Assembly (NCBI GenBank): GCA_947244675.1
Contig: CAMXLV010000025.1
Location: 1-17,807, forward strand
DNA length: 17,807 nt
Direction of reading: 5' to 3'
DNA from: an uncultured Clostridium sp.
GTDB taxonomy: Bacteria > Bacillota_A > Clostridia > TANB77 > CAG-508
Position numbers and translations under genes: made by a program. The notes under the pieces are model-generated. The model ran no database searches. It was given only the letters and a program-made list of their open reading frames with translations, and was not told the origin of the DNA. Positions 7,718 to 15,374 of the stretch are shown piece by piece. Numbering within the stretch: the first letter of the stretch is position 1; each line of letters begins with the position of its first letter.

Positions 7718-10700
7718 TTATGCAAATAAACTCATTTGATTGCTTTGACTCATACCGTTCTAAACATCCAAATTTTTTTAATAAATCTGTTACAGAAGTT
7801 CCTACTTTAGAACGAATTTTAAGATCATCAATAGACATGAATTTCCCATCTTTTTTAGCATTTTCTATTCCTTGAGCAGCTACAGTTCCTAATCCTGGTA
7901 TGCTATTTAATGGAGGTCGAATACCCTCTTCTTGTACTAAAAATTTAGTAGCATCTGACTTATATAAATCCATTGGTAAAAAGTTAAATCCTCTTTCATA
8001 CATTTCTAGTACTAGTTCTAAGATAGCATACATATTTTTGTCTTTAACTGTTGCATTGTTTCCAGCTAAATCAATTTCTTTCATTTTGTTTTTTACTTTT
8101 TCTTTTCCATATATCATACACTCACTATCAAATTCATCTGCCCTAATGGAAAAATAAGATGCATAATAAGCTAAAGGCTGATGAACTTTAAACCATGCAA
8201 TTCGGAAAGCATTTGTTACATAAGCTGCTGCATGGGCTTTTGGGAACATATATTTTATTTTTTCACAAGATTTTATATACCAATCTGGTACATTGTGTTC
8301 TTTCATTAAACTAACATATTCTGCCCATTTTTCTGGATCTTTTAAAGCTTTTCCTTTACGGACTGTTTCCATTATTTTAAAGGCTGGATTTGGTGGCAAA
8401 CCTTGTTTGATTAAATAAATCATAATGTCATCACGACAACAAATAGCATCTTGCAAAGTTACAGTTCCTGCTTCAATTAGGCTTTGAGCATTTCCTAACC
8501 ATACGTCAGTTCCATGTGATAATCCAGATATTCTAATTAATTCATCAAAAGTAGTTGGTCTTGTATCAACTAACATTCCTCTTACAAATTTGGTTCCAAA
8601 TTCTGGTACACCAAAACTTCCTACCTCAGAATGAATTTGCTCTGGAGTTACACCAAGTGCCTTAGTAGAACTAAAAATAGACATGGTTTCTTTATCATCT
8701 AATGGTACTTTAGTTGGATCAATGCCAGTAATATCTTGTAACATTCTTATCATAGTTGGATCATCGTGTCCTAGTATATCTAATTTTAATAGGTTTTGAT
8801 CAATAGAATGGTAATCAAAATGAGTTGTTACAATATCAGAATTTGGATCATCTGCTGGATGTTGTACTGGACAAAATTCATAGATTTCTCTTCCTTTTGG
8901 TACAACAATAATTCCTCCTGGATGCTGCCCAGTTGTTCTTTTGATTCCTGTACATCCGACTTGCTAATCTTTGTGTTTCAGCTCGATTGATTGGAATGCT
9001 TCTTTCTTCAAAATATTTTTTCACATATCCAAAAGCTGTTTTGTCAGCAATGGTTCCAATGGTTCCTGCTTTAAATGTTGTTCCTTTTCCAAAGATAACC
9101 TCAGTATAACGATGTGCTTTTGCTTGATATTCACCAGAAAAGTTTAAATCAATATCTGGTTCTTTGTCTCCATTAAAGCCTAAAAAAGTTTCAAATGGTA
9201 TGTCCATTCCATCTTTGTCCAATTGATGCCCACATTTTGGACATTCTTTATCTGGTAAATCAAATCCATTTTTAAAACCATAATCTGTAAAGTCTGAATA
9301 TTTACAATTCGAACATCGATAATGGGCTGGCAAAGAATTTACTTCTGTAATTCCTGTCATATTAGCAGCAAAAGAAGAACCTACTGATCCCCTTGAACCT
9401 ACTATATAACCATCTTCATTGGATTTCCATACCAATTTTTGAGCAATAATATACATAACCGAAAATCCGTTTTTTATAATAGAATCTAATTCTTTATCTA
9501 ATCTTTCTTGTACAATTTCTGGAAGTGGATCTCCATATAATTGGTGAGCTTTTTCGTAAGCAATATCTTTAATTGTTTGCTCACATCCTGGTATATGTGG
9601 CGGACACTTTTCTGGAGAAATAGGACTAATTTGATCACACATATCAGCTATTAGATTCGTATTAGTTACTACTACCTCATAGGCTTTCTCTTTTCCTAAA
9701 TAATTAAATTCTTCTAGCATTTCTTCGGTAGTTCTAAGATATAATGGTGCTTGATTATCTGCATCATCATATCCTTGTCCAGCTTCTAAAATACGTCTAT
9801 AGACTTCATCTTGTGGATCCATAAAATGAACATCACAAGTTGCTACTACTGGTTTGTTTAGTTTTTCTCCTAATTCTACAATTTTTCGGTTAATGTCTCT
9901 TAAGACTTCTTCATCTTTTACGATTTCTTTTCTAATTAAAAATTGGTTGTTTCCAATTGGTTGAATTTCTAAGTAATCATAGTCATTTGCTATGCTCTCA
10001 ATTTCTTCCTCTGTTTTTCCGAAGCTCTATAGCTTGATATAATTCTCCTGCTTCACAGGCACTTCCGAAGTAATAATCCTTCTGAATATTTTTGGTATAG
10101 GCTCTTTAAAATTCTTGGTTTTCGATAAAAATAGTGCAAATGTGAAAGGGATACTAATTTATATAAGTTACGCAAACCAATATAATTTTTGGCTAATATG
10201 ATAGCATGATAGGTTTTTAGTTTTTTATATTCTTCTTTTTTAGCTTCTTCTGTACAACTAACGCTATCTATTTCTTCTATTTTTTTAGCTCCTCGCTTTT
10301 TTAACATGGCAAGCATGATGTTAAAAACTTTAACAGTTGTATCTACATCATCTAAAGCACGATGGGCTACTTCTACTTTAATTCCTAAATTTTCTGCAAT
10401 TTTTCCTAGTTTGTACTTTTTGTAATCTGGAAATAAATCTTTGGCTAAACTTAAGGTATCTAAATAGGTATAATCAAATTCATAACCAAGATTTTTAGCA
10501 TTTTGTTTTAAAAATCCCATATCAAATGGAGCATTATGGGCAACTAAAACACTATCCTTTATAAATGCTAGTATTTCTGGAAATACTTGTTCTATGGTTT
10601 TGGCATCTTTTACCATGTCGTCAGTTATGTTGGTAACCTCGGTTACTCTTTGTGGAATATGCTTTTCTGGATTCACAAAACAACTAAATTGATCGATTAC

Positions 10701-12494
10701 TTCTCCTTGTTTTATTTTCATGATTCCTACTTCTGTAATTTTTTCGGTAGTAGCTGAGAATCCTGTCGTTTCTAAGTCTAATACACAATAAGTTGTGTCT
10801 ATATCTTGCCCTTTGCTATTGGTTACGATTTGGTTTTTATCTGGTGCTAGGTATGCTTCTACACCATATAGAATTTTCATTTCTGGATTGTCATATCCTA
10901 ACATTTTGTGGGCTTCTGGAAAGGCTTGTACAACACCATGATCTGTTATAGCAATAGACTTCATTCCCCATTTCATCGCTCTTTTGATTAAGTCTTTGGC
11001 TGATGTCATAGCATCCATTTGACTCATTTGTGTATGCATATGTAATTCTACTCTTTTTCTTTGACTATTGTCTTGTCTTTCTTGTTTTTTTAGTCCACTA
11101 TCTTTTTCTATTATGGTATTTGTCATTACTGTTAACTCATTAGAAAAGGTATCCATCTGCGTGGTTCCTGCTACCATGATTCCTTTTGCTTTTTGAATTC
11201 TTTTCATGGTTTTTTTAGCTTTTTCTTTGTCTAAAAAGGCTTTACAAGTAATGGTACTTGTTCCATCATATAAATCAAAACTAAATAGTGTTTTTCCTGA
11301 TTTTAAGGTTCTATCTTCTGTATAAATGACTTCTCCTTGTAAGGCTATTTTCCCATCATCTACACCTAGATCTTCTACTTTTACAAGTGGTTCTGCTATG
11401 TTTGGTGTGTTTCCTAAAATGAGTGGCGTGTCTTCTTGTTCTTCCTCACTTGGTAATTCTGGTAAGTTTGGATTGTTGGATTCTTGAATGGTATTTACCA
11501 TAACAGTAACATCTCCTGCATAATTGTCTAACTGAGATTTTCCTGTAACTTTTATAGTTTTTGCTTGTTTTATTTTTTCTTCAATTGCTTGTCCTTCTAA
11601 ATAGTCTTTCCCAAATGATTTACAAGTGATGATTCCACTGCCATCATATAAATCAAATATAATCATTCCTTTTCCAGATTTGGTTTCTCTAATGCTACTT
11701 GTAACTATTCTTCCTTCTAAGGTTACTCTTCCATCATTTGCTGTTATGTCTTTTATTTTTATGTATTTTTCTTTGGCTCTTGATGGTTTTCCTAATATGT
11801 ATTCTTTCTCTTCTAAGGTTTCTATCTCTTCTGGTGGAATATATCCTTCTATATCAACTGGTGGTGCATAATCTACGTCTTGATATTCTACCATTGCTAT
11901 TTCATCATTTTCTTGTTCTTGTTTATGTTTTTGATTTTCTTCTTCAATATGGGCTATAATTTTAGCTTCCTGGTTTTTAATGTTGTCATGAAGTTCTTTT
12001 ATTTCTTTAACAGATAATTTTTCTGTGATTTCTATGTTATATTCTATTCCAAATAGATTTTTGATGGTTTTTTGTAATTCTTTGTCTGTCTTTTTTGCTT
12101 TTAAAAATTCTGCTCCTTTGATATGCATTTGTATGGATATGGTATTTTGTTGTACTTCTACATCACTCTTTAGAAGTAACATAGGTTTAGCTAATGGATA
12201 TTTGTGTGACATATAGGCTATGATATTTTTCCATTCTTCTACAATTGGTTTTTTTTCTACTTTTTCATGATATTGAATTTCTATATCTATATACTCAAAT
12301 TTGAATCTTTCTTTTAAAAAGTTTTCAAAATACCATGTTTCTTTAATTTCTATGTATTCATCTAAATAGAGAATAACTTGCAATGTGTTTGTTTTTTTTA
12401 TGATGTTTAGACTTTTTATTTCTGCGTATTTTATGTTGGCATTGGTTTTGTAATCACTAAATACTTCTCCTACTTTTTTTGCTTTTTCTGACAT
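7718..12494 (-). CDS. polC: DNA polymerase III alpha subunit PolC, four CGG +1 recoding sites (1590 aa)
   Basis: Replicative polymerase of low-GC Gram-positives, with a built-in 3'-5' proofreading exonuclease. Order: N-terminal domain (1-230); two OB folds at about 245-337 and 370-462; PHP domain from 481 ([15 protein letters not shown] 516-520) interrupted by the exonuclease at about 567-735 (Asp573/Glu575, Asp658, HRALDD 711-716), PHP resuming to about 890; then the polymerase. The polymerase shows GSRGSVGSS 1032-1040, a Cys4 zinc site (1060, 1063, 1084, 1087), catalytic Asp1113 and Asp1115 in PDIDLNF, and [10 protein letters not shown] at about 1416. The end, [12 protein letters not shown], is the classical PolC tail. 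It is about 150 aa longer than B. subtilis PolC, largely because the OB fold is duplicated. Only by reading CGGN as Gly at 810, 825, 1179 and 1579 is it one open frame; unshifted translation stops at residue 813. The ribosome binding site is weak (AGAAAAGG abuts ATG). Confidence 0.93.
7754..7757 (-). other. in-frame CGG +1 recoding site (PolC, Gly1579)
   Basis: Coding strand reads TTA GAA CGGT ATG AGT. Recoding gives [14 protein letters not shown] and a TAA stop at 7718-7720, the canonical PolC C-terminus. The zero frame gives ERYESKQ and reads on through the DUF1294 gene. Confidence 0.9.
8955..8958 (-). other. in-frame CGG +1 recoding site (PolC, Gly1179)
   Basis: Coding strand reads GCA AGT CGGA TGT ACA. 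Recoding gives [18 protein letters not shown], one of the most conserved PolC segments. The zero frame gives SRMYRNQ and stops after 26 codons. Confidence 0.92.
10018..10021 (-). other. in-frame CGG +1 recoding site (PolC, Gly825)
   Basis: Coding strand reads GAG CTT CGGA AAA ACA, in the frame set by the site at 10064-10067, 14 codons upstream. Recoding gives [15 protein letters not shown] and continues through DYDYLEIQP, a conserved PolC segment. Without it the chain ends within seven codons. Confidence 0.87.
10064..10067 (-). other. in-frame CGG +1 recoding site (PolC, Gly810)
   Basis: Coding strand reads TTA CTT CGGA AGT GCC. CGG is codon 810 from the 12494 start. Recoding gives [18 protein letters not shown], matching PolC closely. 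The zero frame ends at a TGA four codons later, before the whole polymerase domain. Confidence 0.92.
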
Positions 12495-12522
12495 CCTTTT
12501 CTCTCATTCCTTCCTGCGTATG

Positions 12523-12528
12523 ATTGTA
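12523..12528 (-). promoter_or_regulatory. candidate -10 of the polC promoter
   Basis: TACAAT on the - strand preceded by the extended -10 TG (TGATACAAT), about 30 bp before the polC ATG. No good -35 is visible at 17 bp. An overlapping TATGAT is an alternative -10. Confidence 0.35.
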
Positions 12529-12583
12529 TCATATTTTAAAGTAGGATAAAAGCGAACATCGCAATTTTTTTTATTGTTTTGTA

Positions 12584-12610
12584 ACACATTTTTTCAAACC
12601 ACATATGATA
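12584..12610 (+). promoter_or_regulatory. candidate sporulation (SigK/SigE-type) promoter
   Basis: AC at 12584-12585, 16 bp, then CATATGATA at 12602-12610. This fits the mother-cell sigma-K pattern AC-N16/17-CATANNNTA and lies about 75 bp before the Cys/Gly-rich small gene. It overlaps a perfect 14-bp palindrome, TATGATATATCATA (12604-12617), which could instead be an operator. Confidence 0.35.
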
Positions 12611-12684
12611 TATCATACAAAGGAAAACGAACGAAAGAAAAATAGATGATTAAAACATATTCTTTATGGAAGGAGGTCTAGACT

Positions 12685-12801
12685 ATGCCAGAAAATAGAG
12701 GATGCGGCGGATTCGGATTTGGTGATGATTGTTGCTGGATTATAATCCTAATTTTATTGATCTGTTGTTGTTGCGGTGGTAACAGAGGCGGATGTTGCTA
12801 A
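12685..12801 (+). CDS. 38-aa Cys/Gly-rich small hydrophobic protein, probably spore-associated
   Basis: The start has an ideal ribosome binding site, AAGGAGG eight bases before ATG, so this short frame is very likely translated. The protein has a Gly/Phe-rich head, a hydrophobic core WIIILILLI at 18-26, and nine cysteines (7, 16, 17, 27-30, 37, 38) with a CCCCGGNRGGCC tail. Similar tiny Gly-rich hydrophobic proteins in Firmicutes (YjcZ/SscA type) belong to the spore coat, and Cys-rich versions are common in Clostridia. The role is inferred from composition and from a sigma-K-like promoter upstream. Alternatives are metal binding or a small membrane peptide. It is the only + strand gene between the two - strand blocks and ends at a shared bidirectional terminator. 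Its five CGG triplets (for example TGC GGC) are all out of phase. Confidence 0.85.
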   Translation: MPENRGCGGFGFGDDCCWIIILILLICCCCGGNRGGCC

Positions 12802-12816
12802 TTTTAAGAAATAGCT

Positions 12817-12855
12817 AAAAAGCATAGACTCTTTTTTAAGAGTCTACGCTTTTTT
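12817..12855. terminator. bidirectional terminator between the small + gene and nagZ
   Basis: AAAAGC-A-TAGACTCTT pairs with AAGAGTCTA-C-GCTTTT around a TTTT loop: nine pairs, one A-C mismatch, six more pairs. T-rich tracts follow on both strands. It sits 15 bp after the small gene stop and touches the nagZ stop at 12857, so it ends both convergent transcripts. Confidence 0.85.
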
Positions 12856-12856
12856 A

Positions 12857-13952
12857 TTATATTGGAAAACCACATTTATCTCTTATTCTTTGGATTTCTT
12901 TGTTAATTTCCTCTATGTTTAGTGTTTTTTCTACTGTTTCATCAAAAACTTCATATTTTTGTTTTAAGTTTATAATTCTCTTTACACTCCTATTGATTCT
13001 AGCTTCTTTTATTTTTCCTTCTTTTACTAGATTATTTATTTTTTCTATCACTCTTTTTTCTTCTTCAGAATTAAAACGAAATACAATGATATCATTTCCT
13101 GCTTCAAAAGCCTTTCTAATGGCAAGATCAGCTCCATAAATAAATTTAATAGCTCTCATTTTTAAGTCATCTGTTATGATTAGTCCTTTGTATCTACATT
13201 TTTTTCTTATATATTTTACAATAAAGTTTTTAGACAAGGATGCTGGATAAATTCCTGTTATGTTTTTAATGAGCAAATGTCCTACTAATATAGCATCTGC
13301 TCCCTCTTTTATTGCTTTTTGAAAAGGATATAAATCTTGCTCTTCTATGTCTTTGATCTCTTTTTTTATGACTGGCAAAAAATAATGAGAATCTTTTTTC
13401 GTTGCTCCATGACCAGGAAAATGTTTAATTACTGGTAATATTTTTTGCCCGTTTTAGTTCTTTCATAAAGGGAATTCCATAAGTTACAACTTCTTCTTTT
13501 GTGCTTCCAAAGCATCGATCTCCTATTGCATGATTATCTTGAAAATTTTTAATGTCTAAGACAGGAGCAAAATTTATATGATAACCTGATTGTCTTAGTA
13601 TTTTTCCAATTATTTGGGCAGTTTTTCTTACTTCTTCTATTCCACCTTTTTTGGCTACTTGATTGGCAGGTGGTAAATTTAAAATTTCTGTTGGCATTCG
13701 GTTTACTCTACCACCTTCTTGATCTATTGCAATCCATAATGGTATTTTATTAATTTTGTTCAACTCTTTTAATTGTTTGATTAATTCAACCATTTCTTGA
13801 TAGTTATGAAAGTTTTTTCGATATAATATGATACCTCCTATTTTGTATTTGGTTATCATTGTTTTAATTCTTTGTGTAATATAATTGGTATCCATTCCAA
13901 TTATCATCATTTGACCTATTTTTTCTTGAATTGATAGTTCTTTTATTTCCAT
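12857..13952 (-). CDS. nagZ: GH3 beta-N-acetylhexosaminidase NagZ-like, one CGG +1 recoding site (364 aa)
   Basis: Glycoside hydrolase family 3 enzyme removing N-acetylglucosamine from muropeptides in cell-wall recycling. Landmarks from the start used: IGQMMIIG at 13-20, AIDQEGGRVNRMP at about 75-87, FAPVLDI at about 128-134, KHFPGHGATKKDSH at 176-189 with the NagZ-specific Asp187/His189 dyad, and the nucleophile region ITDDLKM at about 259-265. No signal peptide is seen, so it is probably cytoplasmic. Both catalytic regions lie after CGG at 13449-13451; without recoding the protein ends eight codons past it. Reading CGGG as Gly168 gives ELKGQKILPVIKHFPGHG. Two adjacent ATGs exist (13955, 13952). 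The second is used because GAGG is then six bases away rather than three. It lies 16 bp behind the cadherin-like gene. Confidence 0.88.
13448..13451 (-). other. in-frame CGG +1 recoding site (NagZ, Gly168)
   Basis: Coding strand reads CTA AAA CGGG CAA AAA. Recoding leads straight into ILPVIKHFPGHG, the GH3 signature. The zero frame gives RAKNITSN and TAA. This is the only CGGG among the ten sites. Confidence 0.9.
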
Positions 13953-13968
13953 CATTATCCTCTTATTT

Positions 13969-15188
13969 TTATTTGAATCTTTTTCCCTTATGCTTGTCTT
14001 TTTTTCTGGTTTCTTTATTTTTTATTTCATATTCTTCTTCATAGTTTGAATAATTATCTAAAAACTTTTCTTTTGCTTTTTCTTTTGACATTTGTTCTAT
14101 TTCATATTCTTCATTTTCTTCTTCATAATAACGATTTCTTCTTTTTCTTGTAGGCTCCCATTCTTCTACTTCTTGTATTTTTTCTTTTCTTAATGCTTTT
14201 GGGATTTCTTCTTCCTCTTCTTCCTCTTCTTGATTTTTTAGGTTATAAAAACCAACACCAGAAAATTCTCTTTCGATTTTTTTATTACTTTTTATTTTTA
14301 TTATGATTCCTACTACAATTGCTATTACTATGATGCCTGCTATTACTATTCCTACTATTGTTTTGTTGTCTTCTTTATTTTCTTCTACTGCTAAACTTTT
14401 GTCTAATGTTATTTGATAAGTTGCTATGTTACTTCCATTTGCTTCTGAGACTAATAATGTAATTGTATTTTCTCCTTCTTGCAAATTTTCATTTCCAATT
14501 ATTTCTACTAAGTAAGACTCATCTGTTGGTGTTGCTTGCATATTTAGTTTGTTTTCTTCTCCCATGTATTTTGCTGTATATTCATATATGTCTGTTTGAA
14601 AGAATGGTGATAATGTAATATTTTCAATTTTTAATTGAGCTAGTCCTTTTGCTTCTTCTTGTTTATCTTCTCCTTCTTGTCTAATTTCACGAATTATGTT
14701 GATAGTATAAATTTTAGTTGTACCATTTTCTGCTGTTACTACTACTTGTACTTTGTTTTCTCCTTTTTCTAATGTCTTTTTTCCTGTTCCTGTTATCGTA
14801 GCTTTACTGTCTTGTGCTGTTGCATAAATTTCTACACTTTCTGTTTCTTCTGGTACAGCTACTTCATATGAAGTAGTACCATAGCGAAATCCTGTAAAGT
14901 CATGTGGTTTGATTCCTAAATTGCTTAAATTGGCATTACTTGATTTTTCTTCTTCTTTATTTTCTGTTTCTTTTCCGTTGCACTTGTCCGATTTTCTTGT
15001 GCTTCTGTCTGATTGCTATTCGTTGTATTAGAAGAATTCTCACTTTCTTCCTTTATTTGATTGCTTGTGGTTCCTTCCTTTATTTCATTTGTTGCTTTAC
15101 TTTCATTTATAAAATTTCCCCAAAAAATTCCCATACATAGCATCGTTACTACTATTATTTTTTGCACTTTTCTATTCATACTTTTCAT
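13969..15188 (-). CDS. cadherin-like beta-sandwich membrane protein, two CGG +1 recoding sites (405 aa)
   Basis: Exported single-pass surface protein. It has a signal peptide or start-transfer helix at about 1-32, then an Asn/Gln/Glu/Thr-rich linker to about 85. Two repeats resembling cadherin-like beta-sandwich domains follow: LSNLGIKPHDFTGFRYGTTS near 85, and LAQLKIENITLSPFFQTDIY in the second, each closing with GEN(K/T)-type strands and a YTI/YQI end. A transmembrane helix at about 276-296 (IVGIVIAGIIVIAIVVGIII) leads to a charged cytoplasmic tail with a run of seven Glu and a Lys-rich end. Ligand unknown; such domains usually mediate surface or carbohydrate binding. AGGAGG lies five bases before ATG. 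CGG codons at 14988-14990 and 14975-14977 must both be read as CGGA = Gly (67 and 71); otherwise only the signal and part of the linker are made. It precedes nagZ in a probable two-gene wall-related unit. Confidence 0.82.
14974..14977 (-). other. in-frame CGG +1 recoding site (cadherin-like, Gly71)
   Basis: Coding strand reads GTG CAA CGGA AAA GAA, in the frame set by the site 13 bases upstream. Recoding opens the frame for the remaining 334 codons (GKETENKEEEKSSNANLSNL). Without it the chain ends after six codons. Confidence 0.85.
14987..14990 (-). other. in-frame CGG +1 recoding site (cadherin-like, Gly67)
   Basis: Coding strand reads GAA AAT CGGA CAA GTG; CGG is codon 67. Only three codons separate it from the next site. 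Two +1 shifts (not three) sum to the frame of the beta-sandwich domains, so both sites are needed. Confidence 0.83.
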
Positions 15189-15217
15189 TTTTTCCTCCTA
15201 GGTTTCTTTTGCTATTT

Positions 15218-15246
15218 ATTGTATCATTAGCTTATTTTTTCGTCAA
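15218..15246 (-). promoter_or_regulatory. promoter of the cadherin-like/nagZ unit
   Basis: On the - strand: TTGACG (15241-15246), 17-bp spacer, TACAAT (15218-15223) with an extended -10 TG. Five of six positions match in each hexamer. The start would be about 20-25 bp before the ribosome binding site. It is divergent from the U32 gene. Confidence 0.7.
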
Positions 15247-15276
15247 CTAAATTTCAAAATTTTTGAGAGAATGGTA

Positions 15277-15307
15277 GGGAGAAGTTGTACCTGTCCCAAA
15301 TTCTCCC
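15277..15307. repeat. 7-bp inverted repeat in the divergent intergenic region
   Basis: GGGAGAA (15277-15283) and TTCTCCC (15301-15307) are perfect reverse complements around a 17-nt loop containing TACCTGTCCC. This patch is clearly richer in G+C than its surroundings. It lies between the two divergent promoters, so it could be an operator, the edge of a small dispersed repeat, or a hairpin in the - strand upstream region. Confidence 0.35.
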
Positions 15308-15337
15308 CCTCTTCCTCTGGTATTTTTTTTTTGTTTG

Positions 15338-15346
15338 TGCTATACT
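15338..15346 (+). promoter_or_regulatory. extended -10 promoter of the U32 gene
   Basis: TGCTATACT: TG at 15338-15339 and TATACT at 15341-15346, about 28 bp before the U32 start codon. No convincing -35 is seen 16-18 bp upstream, as is common for extended -10 promoters. Confidence 0.45.
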
Positions 15347-15374
15347 AAATTTACAAAAGATAAAGGAGTTTAAT

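Noticed and set aside
7377..8753. PolC C-terminus fused to a DUF1294 membrane protein
   Set aside because: A one-base shift at CGG restores the normal PolC tail and stop, and DUF1294 has its own start and ribosome binding site.
15285..15374. Upstream extension of the U32 protein from an earlier ATG
   Set aside because: The family sequence starts at MIELLSPVGDF (15375), which has AAAGGAG six bases before it. The upstream part overlaps the promoter and inverted repeat.
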